Source of the DNA: Rhipicephalus microplus
Taxonomy: Eukaryota > Arthropoda > Arachnida > Ixodida > Ixodidae
Reading direction: 5' to 3'
DNA length: 64,000 nucleotides
Assembly: GCF_043290135.1 (NCBI RefSeq)
Contig: NC_134707.1
Span: 76,008,508-76,072,507 of the forward strand
Below the pieces are notes generated by a model. It was not told where the DNA came from. It ran no database searches and saw only the letters and a list, made by a program, of their open reading frames with translations. Positions 46,839 through 61,127 of this stretch are shown here, one piece after another. The position numbers were made by a program, and so were the translations under genes. Within the stretch, counting starts at the first letter, position 1. The number at the start of each line of letters is the position of its first letter.

Positions 46839-48003
46839 AGAATCTGAATTTCTTGCACAAAGTTCCTTGAAACCAATGTTATACAGAAGATACATAGACG
46901 ACATCTTTCTTATTTGGACCCACAGCGAGGACGAACTTCTCAGCTTTATAGACACTTACAATGCTGTACACCCGAACATACACTTCACACACACATACTC
47001 GCAAGTTACCGTAAATTTTCTTGATGTTACCATAACGATAGAAGAAGAGAAGCTCTCTACAACCCTATATCGCAAACCAACGGATCGACAACAATACCTT
47101 CATTACCAAAGCGATCACCCACGCCACTGTAAAAACAGTATTCCATACAGCCAGGCTCACCGGTTTAAGCGAATCTGCTCTAGAGACGCTGACTTTGACA
47201 CGAGCTCACAGAGGCTAAAACTTATGCTCGAGCAACAAAAATACCCCCCATATGTAATTAATGACGCTGCTCAAAAAGCGAGAAAACTAAAGCGTGAAGA
47301 CTTACTTATGAAGCGACCACCACGAGAAGACCCACAACGAACAAACCTCTGCTTGACTTACAGCACAAACTTCCCCAATGTAAACAAAATCCTTAAACGA
47401 CATTACAACATTCTGGAACAAAGTGAACGTCTGAAACGCGCATTCCCATCCGCTCCAGGCGTCGTTTACCGACGACCACGTAACCTCAAAGACACCCTTG
47501 TCCACTCCCAAATTAACACATCACCCCCCAATAATTCATGCCGCCCTTGCTTAAAGCCACGATGTCTTGTATGTAAGGCGATGCGAGAAACAGACAAAGC
47601 AACCAGCACGCAATCCAAGTTTTCGATTAACATACGAGGAAACCTAACATGCGATTCTTCTAATGTGGTGTACCTACTCGAATGCAACGTGTGTGGTATG
47701 CAGTACATCGGACAAACAGAAACACCATTTAGGATTCGCTTCAATAATCACAGAGCCCATGCGAAATCAGCCCCAAGTCTACCTCTATCAAAACACCTCA
47801 ATCTTCCCGACCATGCATTCGACAAACTATCAGTAACGCTCTTAGAGACGGGATTTAAATCAAATCGAGAACGTGAACAACGAGAGTCATACCTTATCCA
47901 CCGATTTAACACCCTCGATAGAGGAATAAATGAGAATCCTGGTACACTTGCAGCAATTAAAGCATTAGAAAACAATAACGGCAACGATGAAAATAGTAAC
48001 TGA
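46839..48003 (+). pseudogene. Truncated Penelope-like RT/GIY-YIG ORF, inverted copy
   Basis: Encodes the last 385 or so residues of the same protein as 43887-46541, starting at SEFLAQSS (residue 499 of the full copy). It keeps YIDD and the complete GIY-YIG end but lacks motif A and everything before it, so it cannot be an active RT. The open frame begins at 46747 in unrelated sequence antisense to the 5' part of the facing copy, giving a chimeric N-terminus of about 30 residues. Confidence 0.93.
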
Positions 48004-48740
48004 GTTCACGGCACTGCAGCTGCGAAGGGCACTGGACAACCTAAAACAATTCCAAGTGTAACTACTCTTCCTAAGTGCAGCTGTCATCTGTTTTCTGTTT
48101 TATTTTACTACCCAATCAATTGTGCCATGCACGACATGCCCAACAGCAACCATGTGCACAGCCGGGAGGCCCCCACGACACGCGTAATTTAGAAGCGGGC
48201 CAGGAATTCGCATTGCACGCGCTTGCACAGCCTACCGCAATACGGGGCACCCCTATTTTTACGACGAAATGTTGACAGGGCGCGGAGTAGTTAAAGGCTT
48301 AGAACTTCCTAAAATGCCCGCTGACCAGCCTCTGCCACAATACGCGGCCCCCGTCTTTCTACGACGAATTGTTTACGGGACCCCGAGCAGTTAAAGGCTT
48401 AGGACTTCCTGAAAAGCTCTCTTTTTTGCCCCACACCGAACCGCCAGTGCCAGGAGGGACCGTCTGATCGGGAGGAATGCGCTAGTGAACGGAAACATAC
48501 ACAGACCGCTGACATCAGAAAGGTGAAGGGGAGAGGGGGGAGAGAGATGGGGGGGAGTGGAGGAAAAGTGGAAGGGGGGCACCCGAGGGGCGTTCACCGT
48601 ATATTATTTTTATCTTTTTCCTTTTTTTTTCTTTCCTTTTCTTTTCTTTTCTTTTTTTCTTTTCTTTTTTTTTTCCCTCTTACCTTGCCCTCTGATTTGA
48701 GATTGTATAAAGCTGAGCACCGACAAACTGTATCTTTATT

Positions 48741-48790
48741 CCTGATGAAGGCCAGACTCTAGGCCGAAACGTCGAAATAAACCACGTTGT
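48741..48790 (+). ncRNA. Hammerhead-ribozyme-like motif in the Penelope terminal region
   Basis: CTGATGA (48742-48748), an A, a GGCC stem (48750-48753 with 48762-48765) closed by an 8-base loop, then GAAAC. ACGT at 48769-48772 can pair with ACGT at 48784-48787, and a T at 48788 sits where cleavage would occur. Penelope-like elements are known to carry hammerhead motifs in their terminal repeats, so position and core agree. Against it: an unpaired A lies before the second stem and the first stem has only one obvious pair. Confidence 0.5.
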
Positions 48791-48853
48791 GACCGCTCAC
48801 GGAGGATCTACTAGACTATATGCAACGCTACGGCCACTCAACCACCATGCCTA

Positions 48854-50449
<1,596 letters not shown>

Positions 50450-50464
50450 AGCTCACTAGAGGTA

Positions 50465-50589
50465 ATTGATATGTGGGGTTTAACGTCCCAAAACCACTAT
50501 ATGATTATGAGAGACGCCGTAGTGGAGGGCTCCGGAAATTTAGACCACCTGGGGTTCTTTAACGTGCACCCAAATCTGAGCACACGGGG
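50465..50589 (-). repeat. 5'-truncated tRNA-derived SINE
   Basis: Minus-strand SINE body flanked by an exact 15-bp duplication, AGCTCACTAGAGGTA, at 50450-50464 and 50590-50604. The 5' end is cut at CCCCGTGTGCTCAG, close to three other copies. It is among the least diverged short copies here. Confidence 0.93.
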
Positions 50590-50604
50590 AGCTCACTAGA
50601 GGTA

Positions 50605-50912
50605 GTTTACATTACCATTCATATCTAGCAACATTGATAGCTACTCGTTTAACAGGGGTGCTTGATAGTGCAATGATTGTTATAGTAACATTTAGAGGTA
50701 CTCGTTTATTGGCAAAATAATGAGATAACTTCATACAAATTTCGTCAACAATAAATTTCTTTCTGGGATATATGCATCAGCTACGTTCATACCTTTGCGT
50801 TGTAAACCACATAGTGGCTATTACTTTCGATTATATATTTTTTTGCAACTTGTGTACTTCTACAGCACTGCACCGTCGTAGTCAGTTTATACTCCTCGAG
50901 TTATTGCAGAAC
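50605..50912. other. Gene-free spacer
   Basis: About 300 bases of AT-rich DNA with nothing recognised. Confidence 0.4.
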
Positions 50913-51918
50913 AAAATCAAATTTGCCTTCGTCAGCCCTAAAACAATTGAGCTTGAGCCATCTGCACGAAATGTACAACAACCACGTGCACATATACACC
51001 GATGGTTCAACCACAGCGTCTGGTTCTGGTGGTGCGGTGGTGATTCCAGCTAGAGGAATCACTCTGCGAATCAAACTGTCACATGCCACTACATCCACAG
51101 CAGCAGACCTTGCGGCTTTGCGTGGTGCCATAGAGTACATCAAATCCCAAAGACCTAGTAAATGGGCTGTGTTTTCCGACTCAAAACCAGCCCTACAGAG
51201 CAAGCAGTCAGTCCTTCGACGAGGTGGCCATGAACAATTAACTTACGAAGTTGTCAAGCTCGTTCACCACGTCACAGAAACAGGCCACGAGGTCAAGTTT
51301 CAGTGGCTTCCTGGCCATTGTGGGATCAGTGGCAATGATTCCGCAGACAACGCGGCTCGTACATCGCACCAAGAAGAACACACCCTTCCGATTCCTTTGT
51401 CAAGGACTGACGCTGCAAATCAACTTCGTCACCTGGCACGTAGTCTGAGTCTGCAGGAGTGGAACACCCCAAGCATAAGACATACGAGACTATACCAAAT
51501 AAACCCTCGACTGGAACTTCGACCTCCATCCGGACTTCGTCGACGTGAAGCTTCACTTTTTTGTCGCCTATGTTTGGGGGTTGCCTTCACAAAAGCATAT
51601 AGAACCCTCATCGGATTGACCGACAATGCGGAATGCGACGTCTGCTGCACCAAAGAAGACATCGACCATCTGATATGTCATTGCCCTCGATTTGCCTCTG
51701 AAAGACAGAAGCTTTCGGATGCAATGCGACAATTGGACGATCGGCCACTCTCTGTGCAGATGCTACTGGAACACCGTCATCGCCTTTCGTCGGCTCAAAA
51801 AGCAGTCAAAGCTGTCTTGTGCTTTTTGAGGACTACAGGCCTCTGTGACCACCTTTAACTTTTGTGTAGTGCCACCGCTGCATACGTGTCAGCCGATTGA
51901 CTGACAATCCTCCTTTTT

Positions 51919-51951
<33 letters not shown>

Positions 51952-52074
51952 TCTCTTTCCTCTCTCTCTCATCTTTATGTCCCCTTCCTATCCCTACAGC
52001 GTCGGGTAGCAAACCGGGCATGTGCCTGGTTAACCTCCCTGCCTTCCCTCTGTTTGTTTACCCCCCCCCCCCCC
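50913..52074 (+). mobile_element. 5'-truncated copy of the 22-27 kb LINE
   Basis: Plus-strand copy of the last 1.2 kb of the minus-strand LINE at 21855-27165. Homology starts at AAAATCAAATTTGCCTTCG, just before the RNase H domain, and includes the 3' UTR with its CT run (51910-51970) and the TTTACCCC end, here extended to 14 Cs. 5' truncation is typical of LINE insertions. No clear target-site duplication is visible. Confidence 0.93.
50923..51858 (+). pseudogene. LINE ORF2 C-terminal fragment (RNase H and zinc finger)
   Basis: The open frame equals about residues 750-1059 of the downstream ORF2 segment of the parent LINE and is not interrupted. It keeps IYTDGS, FSDSKPAL and GNDSAD, and the CDVCC finger. 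One RNase H catalytic Glu (E810 of the parent segment) is Asp here. A few other substitutions are visible (for example M to K and C to G near SVLRRG). It has no RT or endonuclease and is a dead fragment. Confidence 0.92.
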
Positions 52075-54337
52075 TTGTCATTGTGCTGCAGCCAGATGCA
52101 ATTCTTTTAGGCTCCCACACGATAGTTCAAAATACTGTGAAAATATGTACGTTCCTGTTGCTAATCGCCCACCAGAACAATTTTTTTTTTCACCAAGAGC
52201 TTTCCTTCGGTGAAATGTGCATTGACTTCTTCTGTAGCTCCTTTCTGCAATCAGACGGTCCTACATAGAGATGATGAGTCTTCCATATTCAGATATGACC
52301 TTTGCAGTGAATGCTTGTTCTCTATGGGCTAGCTAAGGTACACTGGCAGCAAACTTAGACCTTCCTGTAATACTTAATATAGTAATTTATAACACAACCC
52401 ACTCGCTTTGATCAGGTTCACACATGGAGTGTGCACAGTTACAGAAGCTTTCCAAACTTCGTGACGCGCATTGTGGGCCTCATTCACCGGTTCGTCATTA
52501 GCAGTGTTCTAGAATGTTTCACAATGTGGCATGCTTTTCCTGGTCCATATGCATTTCGTCTTGGCACTCTCGGGGGGCACATTGTATATCTTTCGCTGAA
52601 ACATTTCCAAAAGGGGACGACATGATTTAAAAGTATGCCACGCAACGCTGCGTGTTGCGAAAGGAATTCCCCGCGCCAGCTGCTCCCTGGTTGGAACGTC
52701 ATGCACAGGTTTGTGATGTGGTTTCAACGAGCGTGCCCGCACGGCAACAACGCACAGTCGCTGAGGTAAGCTGGCACTGTACTTCTAAAGCATCCATTCA
52801 ATACGGTTTGCCAAACTTATCTGAATTGAGAAGGCTTACGTGCTTTCATGGCCACAGAAGCCATGTGAAAAGTACAGTACGCGCCATGCCTAATGACTGG
52901 AGGCAAGTGTTTGCACTTCTATATAAGAATGCCTGCGAACGTTTTGGGATGTCATATGGCTGATGAATTTCGCATGCAACGCGCGCGAATGATAGAGAAG
53001 GAATCATTGCTCTTGTACTAAGCAAATTGTTCAGAGAGTGACAGCTATCATTTCGCTGCTATGACTTGTATTTTGGTGGCAGCGGCAACATAATTTGCAA
53101 GGAAGGGAAAACATTATGGACAACGGTTTGGGACGAGTATCATGACTTCGATGGGTGGGGCTTAGTGAAATAATAGACTTTACTAGCAGATGCCTCCTGC
53201 CTGACACCACCCTGGAGCGCAAGTTGTACCTGTAGGTCGGAGATGGCGAGCCATGCCTCCCATTGCTCGAAAGCATTAGCAAGATGGTATTGACCTCAAA
53301 GGTATCTAAATTTGGTAGTGGGTTTAGGTATCCCAACGAAATATGGTAGCGCGATGGCGAACCACCACACCACGGACGGACGTGGCCATACAGATTTGGA
53401 ATGATCTTGTTAATTCTTTGAAAGTTCAGAAAGACCCCCGCTTGAATCCTGCGGAGGTCAATCGCTTCCTCCCCCAACAAAATGTTTGTGGGTGCCGCAG
53501 TATTTGGTCGTGTGCCTCGCTGATTAGCTAGAACTTCGCGAGGGGCCATTTTTTATGAGTGATTATCCTCCTCGTTTGTTTCCTCCTGGTGTGTTCTGAA
53601 GGATTGAAAATGCACTCGAGGCTTTGCTTGGTTTGTGAGCCTTCAAGCGAGAGCATCAGCCCGCACGTTTACCTCCAGGCATGCGTGTCTTCAACGCCAG
53701 AACATTCTGTATTTGTTTGGCAATCTCAAGGAATGTGCTTATTTTTATCACAAGACTGCCTTTTACCATGAAACGACACGTTTCCTGGGAATCGGAGATG
53801 ATAAACTACGTGAGGTTTATCACTCTGCCCCTGCGCTTAGATCGCAAGGGCAATGACAAAGCATTCCGTCTTGACAATCAATGATTCGTACAGTGATGCA
53901 CATGTCACCATGCTGTTCTCGCTGCTAAGTACTGATGCAACCGACTGTTTAAAATATTACTGGAAGTGGCCACATACAAAACATTTTATTCGTTCTTAAT
54001 GTTTTTCGGAGTCATCGCACTGCCTCCTCTCTGCACGTTTTGTTTGTTTGTACGTCCATGTTCTTGGACAGTGGAGAGATCGAGATCTTGCTGAGAACGG
54101 GATCCGGGATTTCTGCAAGAACCCTGTCAAAGTTCCGGGGGTACGGTGGGAAGTCCATCTGACGAAGTATCTCAATGTCATCTTCACGACAGTTTTGAAA
54201 AGGTGACATAGACGGTGGTACACGCCAGGAAAATTTTGACATTGCACATTCAATAGGAATTCTCAATTTACTGTTTGTGGGATGTGCCTTCCATAGGGCC
54301 ATTCCAGGCGCTGGCGAACGCTATTATGGAGATAAAG
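52075..54337. other. Gene-free spacer with one unexplained long frame
   Basis: A 172-codon minus-strand frame at 53031-53549 is the longest here. Its middle reads YRYNLRSR, faintly like the basic end of the upstream Penelope frame, but I do not recognise a domain and would not call it a gene. The rest is AT-rich without features. Confidence 0.4.
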
Positions 54338-54464
54338 GGATGCCGTGTGCTCAGATTTGGGTGCACGTTAAAAACCCCAGGTGGTCGAAATTTCCGGAGC
54401 CCTCCACTACGGCGTTTCTCATAATCATATGGTGGTTTTGGGACGTTCAACCCCACATATCAAT
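54338..54464 (+). repeat. 5'-truncated tRNA-derived SINE
   Basis: SINE body starting TGCCGTGTGCTCAG, in plus orientation, ending in CACATATCAA. Imperfect flanking repeats GGAGATAAAGGGATGC and TGAGATAAAAGAATGC suggest a decayed duplication. Confidence 0.85.
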
Positions 54465-57400
54465 GAGATAAAAGAATGCATGCGGATACTATCCGCACAC
54501 AACGTTCTGTACTTGGCGAGAACTTACCATGACAATATAGCGAAGTCTAAGGAAGCAGAGCATCCGCACGCTCGTATTAAAACGTCACTAGTTCGGCGGC
54601 TTGAATCCCGTTTCCGCTCCAGTTTCGGGCTTAGCTGCTCGCAGCATTAGTCGATAATTCAGGCTCACGGCACGTTGTTCCAAAACAGGCGTTGCAGATG
54701 ACTTGGTTTATCTGTTTCAACAGCCACTTACTGACACATTTGAAATATATTTCGCCCATAAATTGAAAGGGTTTGTGACTGCACATTTATGAGTCAGCAT
54801 CGGAGACACCAGGGTTGCTGTAAGACAGCAGTGCGGAAAACGTAGAACCGCTTGTGAACGTGTAGTGTAGGAAACCATGTTCCACCTAGTTACCCTTCCT
54901 GCCTTTCCTTTGCTTCTCTCTCTCTCTCACTCTCTAATAAAAAAATATTTTACTTATTCGAGCTAGGTAAGTGGTACACCTAGAAAATGATAACAGATAT
55001 AATTTCCTGACGCTCGTGCAGACAGCGTCTATGTGCTGTAGCTTTTGCAGCTGTACAAAGAAAACTAATGCGCGAGTATTGTAGTCCCGCAGCTTACAAT
55101 AGAACCCTAAGCTTACACGGCACTTAGGACTAATTTTAAGGAGATTACAAGGGAATTGGTTTAAGATGAATAATACGTGAAAATGTCTTGACAGAAATCA
55201 CGGAGATGACATAAACTGCCGGAAACGTCTTGCCACCATCGCAATAAAAATTACTTTCGCGAGAGAAATATTTGTGCAGCTAAGCAAAAGAAATATTTCC
55301 TCGCTCGAAAAGTATACCTTCTTATAGCTGCCGCATGCTGCCTGTTACGAAAACACATCAACGTGTATTAGTTAAATCTTCGAAACACTGACTCATTCTA
55401 AAACGCGTGAAAGTTTCCATAATCTGTTCTTCCTCTGGCAGGCTATAACAGGTCACAGAAAACAAAGATCCAACAACCTCTGAGGGCTGTGCTTCTCTTT
55501 CAATTTTCCTTTTTTTTATGTACATCACACCAAAGCTCCCGATTATCTTCAATGCCGTTCTCCACAGCCAAAACGTGAACATAAGCAAGAAGTTAACGAA
55601 CAATCGTTAATTATTGGCGCCTTTGTTTGTAGTTGGCCGTACCCTTCGAAGCTAATCCTCTGTCATCTGCGTGCGCCGCGTCACTGCTAATAAATGCCGA
55701 TGAATATAAGTTGAAGCTTTTGTAAAAGACGGACATTTTACTGAAAAAGTCGGGTGGAAGCTAGGCCCTGGTGTAGCCTTTTTATCCCTTTTGAGAAACT
55801 TTAACTCGGTGGTGCCTTCACGGCATACTAAGCTGCTTAATGTCTCTGCAAGTTTTGATGGCTTGTCAATCATCTTGCGTTCTTTCCATAACTTCCGCTG
55901 GATGCAAAAAGAAGATTCTCATAGGCACGGCTTACCCAGGGCTCCCTGCGATATACCGCGTAGCTGAACTGAAAGTACGCCTCTTGAGTAACTGACTGTG
56001 GCTATGACATACTTGCACTGTCTTCTTTAAATATATTCTTTTTCGATATATATTCTACTGCGAATTCTGAAGTCGCGTTACTGTACTGAGCGGAAGAAGC
56101 AGGTAGACGTTTAGAAAAGAGCTAGAAAGAGTGAGAGAAGAAGAGAGCGAGATGTCAATAAGATAAACTCAAATGCCTCCACTCGATTATTCTACCTCTC
56201 AGCTGCTACTACACGTTAGATTAGATGTTTGAGATTACAAGAGATGATAAGTAGCCAAATCGTAATTACTACGCCCTTCATTCATTTTATTCATTCATAT
56301 TTATTTTCTCAGTGAAACATTAGGCAACGGTGATGACTAAGGTAAATGCTGCAAAGAGACAGCTTGAGGTGCCCTTAGCTTAAGCGTTACTTTGCGGCAA
56401 TGACTTGCGTATTCATAATAGGGAAACACGTTTGCATGTGAAAAGTAGAAGGAATTACGCATCAATCGTTAAGGAACAGTTTGAATAAAAGGACGCTGTA
56501 CAGATCATGTTATGCTTGTAGTATCAATTTTGGTGTGATGAAATGAATTTAATGGTCTGATGAACTTCTGTTTAATTGTTTACAAACCACAACTAGTTCC
56601 TGAAGGAGGTATGACCCTAAGCTCTTCATGTAGGATTGCGTTTGCAGCGTAATGTTGTCGCAAACAAGCGATTTCAGTCTATATGCTGTCTGGAGAGTTT
56701 AAACCGGAGTGCCATATGTGAAGACTACTATTACTATACTTCCTGGAGGTAACTTCTTGAAACAACGAAGTGATTTTCCGCGTACGATTCCGCAGTACCG
56801 AGATTTGCCCATAATGTTTGCTGGCCTTGAACACTGGATTGATGTTGCTGAATACTGACTGTGCCTCATCAGATGGGTTTGCATATTGAATACACTTTTT
56901 TCTTTTTTTCTATTATGTATGGTATATATTTTCCTATTATGAATGTATGTATGCATATGTGCGAACTGAAAGAGGAATAAACAGGGCTAAAAACGGCCGC
57001 ACATAGGTTGATGGACCAGTGGGTAATGTTTTCTCGGTTGAAGTAGCTTTTTTTCTTCCTCGGGCTTCAAGCACTTTTTGTCTAGTGCTGTTTTAGTGTT
57101 CATTATGATTCTTATTTTGGTATGAATGGCTAACCATTAGAGAGCATAGAGAACGGTTTACTAATTAATGGCGAACAAGTACTGTGTTGATTCGATAAAG
57201 GAAAATGCTTGTAGCAATCCAAGCTAAAGCTGTAGTTGTACTTTAGCATCTTTTACCGTAACGTTGAACAATTAAAAAGAGCCCTGCATCTGCATATGAG
57301 GGCTTTGGTCATCATCGTTTATCTTTGTTGATAGAATGCTGGCGTGACTTTTCATGCATGAACTCTAAGTGACCGGGGCTCGTATGCTCCGGCCTCTATC

Positions 57401-57967
57401 ATGCCATCTTTTGAAGCCAATAAATGTTTACAGTGATTAAAAACACAATTCTACTGTGCTTTCGCGTGACTCGCTCAGTTACTGGCTCTATCATGCACAA
57501 CAAACAAACGATCCGGGGACAAGGTGTTCTGCAAATTCTTCCTGCAATAGTTATGAAGATATCAGAAATTGAAATACGGAAAGGGAGAATCACCCGAGGC
57601 CATGGTTGCTTTTGAGGGCTACTTGGTGCTAAATTGGCTACTTTTCAACCTTTTTGACGACGAGAAATTCTAATTGACGGCATGTCTATTTTGTGCCTAC
57701 CGTCAAACTTTTAGTTTTGCATAGTAAAGTGATTTTATGTATTTATCATTGCTAGATATTATCTTCATACTACCCATCATGTTCTATTTGGCTACAAACT
57801 AGACTACAATATTAAATGACGTGGCTACTTTGGCCAATTTTGGCTCGCATTTTGGTGCCTTTTGTGCTCTACTTGACGCAGGAATACAGTAAAGTGCGCA
57901 ACATAATAAATCAGCTTCAGGGCAACAGGGCGTGTAAGCGCTACAGCAAGAGTGCTAGTCCTCTATA
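54465..57967. other. Gene-free spacer
   Basis: AT-rich DNA with no recognised gene. A short CTCTCT run near 54900-54940 next to CTTCCTGCCTTTCC recalls the LINE 3' UTR but is too short to call. Confidence 0.4.
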
Positions 57968-58145
57968 CGTGTATTGTGGGCATTTAGTATACGCATCCTC
58001 TTCACCGGCACATTATCATCATTATCATGTGTGGCTCATGCATCCTCATCGTTGTCGCGTAGCATCATCATCTTGGCTCATTCATCGTAGCTGTCGGCTG
58101 CCGGTTCCTCGGGCCTAATAAAAGGTAATCCAAACCAAGACTTCA
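57968..58145 (+). repeat. Probable 5' LTR of a second Gypsy element
   Basis: TGTATTGTGGGC to CTTCA, with AATAAAAGG inside, directly before a primer-site-like TGGTGGAGGTGCTGG at 58150. No second LTR is visible, so the start is a guess. Confidence 0.4.
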
Positions 58146-58149
58146 TACG

Positions 58150-58790
58150 TGGTGGAGGTGCTGGGTGGAGGTGCCTTAATAAAGGCATAGCTCTCGCATC
58201 AGGTGTGGCTCGCTTCAACAATGGATCAACTGTCCTCGCTGCTACCAACACCACACAAGATAAAATTTTACTACCACGGGGCACTACTGTCGCCTGCGTT
58301 GCCGATCTGCAGCCTGTGTGCGTTGTGCCTCTTACCCCTGTCTCCTCTAAAGGCCATCCTGCAGATCATGCTGCTTCCTCGGCCTTTACAGCAGCCATCA
58401 ACAAAGACTTGAATGACTCACAGAAGCAGCAGCTGCTTGATTTGTTGGAAAAGCATGCAAACTCCTTTGACGTTCATTCATCCACCCTGGGCCAGACAAC
58501 TGCTACAGCTCATCGTATTCAGACCGACGGAACATCCATTGTGCATCGTCGTCCGTACCGCGTCTCCCTAGCCGAACGGAAAATCATTGAGGAAAACGTA
58601 GAAGATATGCTGCAACGGGAGATAATCCGACCCTCAACCAGTCCTTGGTCGTCTCCAGTGGTTCTGGTGCGTAAAAAAGACGGTTCCGTACGATTTTGCA
58701 TCGATTACCGAGCACTCAATAAGATCACTAGAAAGGACGTATACCCCGTTATTTGCACTTCACGTGCGTTGCCTACGCCATCGCGTCTTA
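58150..58790 (+). mobile_element. Deleted Gypsy element
   Basis: The interval runs from the primer-binding site straight into the region between protease and RT, with gag and protease missing. It stops in RT motif 2 at KDVYP. Internal deletion and 3' truncation leave under 700 bases. Confidence 0.75.
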
Positions 58791-58795
58791 TCTGA
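58205..58795 (+). pseudogene. Gypsy pol fragment (start of RT)
   Basis: 196 codons. It includes the region before RT ([16 protein letters not shown]) and the RT start: [31 protein letters not shown], and [18 protein letters not shown]. It is clearly of the same family as the Gypsy at 30-32 kb but diverged. Homology ends at YP and the last 15 or so codons are unrelated. The catalytic YIDD and all later domains are absent. Confidence 0.9.
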
Positions 58796-60409
58796 AGGCA
58801 GTGGGATACGTTCTAACCGCAGTAACTTGAGAAGTGGGTCCAGGCGGCCGCACTCAAACCCACGGCCACAGTCAACGCACGTCGACCAACCCAGATCGCC
58901 CGCACGGAGTCCCCAGGGGTCCTTGCGCATTCAAATGGGACGCAGATTGGCTCTGCGGGCGAGAGAAAAAAAAAGAGTTGGCGCTTCTCGTTAAGAGATG
59001 CGCCTCGGTGTTTTCAGCTACAGGGGTTACAAAAACACCGCGGTTGGTCGACGCGTGAGCTCGAAGATTGGGTCTTACGTAACAAGGAAGCGTCCATGCT
59101 TGCCTGTGGCAATCGAAAGCCACCGGCTTGCTGTTTTATGCAACGGCACACCGAATCTGGGTCTCGCTGTCGTGTCATGTTCACACCGCTTCGGTCTCGT
59201 GTTCCCCTACTTATCTAGAGTCTCCTTCGTTGTCTCTCCCTGGAGAACCGTGGTCGTTATGGAACCGAGACGGGTCGCTGTGCTACGCTCGAGGTTCTAT
59301 GTTAGGACTTATAGTGAGGAGACATAGTGTCTTCTCTACAGTACGGCTTTTGCAAAGTGCCATCTTTTTAATCCTTCCGCTAAACGGCTTTGGTACAGGA
59401 GAGCTCATTTGCGAAATAGCAAGCCACCCCAGTTCTTAGCGAGTCTTCCAACGCTCAACCGAGCTTGGGTAACCTTGCTGTGGTCTGGCTGTAAACTCCT
59501 AAGGAACCCTCCATGTTTTTGAAATGGACAAAAACTAGCACTTACATAAGCTAAGGAAACGCGCTTATAATATGCAACTAGACTTGCAGTTTAACCTAGA
59601 TGATCTCTAGAATATAGTTTGCTGAAGCTGGGCTGGCACTTACTGCATTTACCTGCTTTTCGTGCTTCGGCCGTGCTTAGAACCACGGATCACTCACGTT
59701 GACAAACGTACAAGCTGACAGTTAAGGAGTGAGGGATACCACATACGACTTGCGTGGGATCGCCAATGACCTATGGCTACGAAATACCAAGCATTAAGTG
59801 GTGAACTAAAATTTCTTTTCTTTGATGTTGTCACTTTTACGTAGAAGTTTGAACTAAAAGACGAACGTATATTTTATGTTTACTGATCATCGAAATCAAA
59901 GATTCAATGGCTATGATACACGTGCAAGATGATCTGACGAAAAAGAAATGGTAATAGGAGTTTTAATGCGCAAAATATTTGACTCCCGTGCTCATTCGGA
60001 ATTTGAGTGATCATCTTTAGACACAACAGTTTATGCGAACTCAGCGTGCTTAAATTACCTCATTTTTTTGTGCAAGTTGGTAAATTTGCATGGGCTGTGA
60101 TGAGTATATGCTCTGTCGTGTCGCAAGAAGTATATCACGTGAAGTATATCACGTAGAGGTGATATACTACAGCTGAATCTGGTGTTTCTGCCATCGTTAC
60201 AATGAAAGAGCAACAAATAATATGCGACGCACGTAGAAGGCGCTATGTCGTGTTTTAGTGTGAACGTCTAGGACCTCCATATAGTTTGGTAGTGTGAAAT
60301 ATGGTGGCCTGTGAATGTTAAAAAACTGCCACCAGTACCGAGTATGTGTTATATAAATGAATGCACCTGATTTTCAATTTGTACCACGGTACAAAAAACA
60401 TGAGCCGGG
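58796..60409. other. Gene-free spacer
   Basis: 58800-59450 is GC-richer than its surroundings and has open frames up to 109 codons, perhaps more repeat sequence, but I recognise nothing. A repeated GTATATCACGT lies near 60140. Confidence 0.35.
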
Positions 60410-60640
60410 CATGTAGCGTGCAGGCAGGATAACCGCTGGTGATTAAGGGTAACTAACTGAATTCTCGGAGAGGACAAGCAGATTAGGGGGAGACAGAAGG
60501 TTAGGTGGCCAGATGAGATTATGAGGTTTGCGGGTATAGAGTGGGATCATTAAGCACAGGACCGAATTGACTGGCGTAACATCAGAGAGTCCTTTGTCCT
60601 GCAGTGGACGTAGTCAGGCTGATGATTGATGAATGAATAA
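60410..60640 (+). pseudogene. Decayed LINE 3' end
   Basis: With several stops, the plus strand still reads QKVRWPDEIMRFAG, AQDRIDWRNIRESFVLQW, the C-terminal signature of a common class of animal LINEs (RTE or CR1-like). It ends in GATGATTGATGAATGAATAA, a microsatellite-like LINE tail. Only the last 70 or so codons remain. Confidence 0.65.
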
Positions 60641-61115
60641 GGAATGAATAATAGAAAAAGGAAGCTCGGGGGCGCACAATTGGACCGCTGAAAATGGAAT
60701 AAGCAATGCTATGCCATTTTTTACCTGAAGAAGTCTCAGCACAATAGTTCGACTGTTTGCTCTCATTTTAATACTGTTAGGTACCGCAGAAGTTTGTCTG
60801 CATATACGATGAATAATACCAACCACTGCGTGCATCACTACTTGTAAAATTCTTGAGGCGTTTTTCAGGTCCTTGTAACCGAACGTCATCAAACGCAACG
60901 TTTAAAGCACGCATTTTTTTAATATGGTAATAGCGAACTCAGATAAAACTAGGCATATTGTTCTTATCTGAAGTCGCTAAGCTCCACACCAACATTCCTC
61001 ACTATCTTACAAGGCACCATGAATATTGGTTTGTGCCTCAACCGCGGACTAACTACAGCTTTCAAACCCTAAGCTATACATTGCCTTCTTTGCTTAATAA
61101 CAAATTTGGCTTTTC
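60641..61115. other. Gene-free spacer
   Basis: Nothing recognised. Confidence 0.4.
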
Positions 61116-61127
61116 TCACACCTCGAT

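Noticed and set aside
53031..53549. 172-codon minus-strand frame as a host gene
   Set aside because: No recognisable domain, no splice or family evidence; could be chance or decayed repeat.
54880..54945. LINE 3' UTR remnant with CT run
   Set aside because: Too short and too low in complexity to separate from chance.
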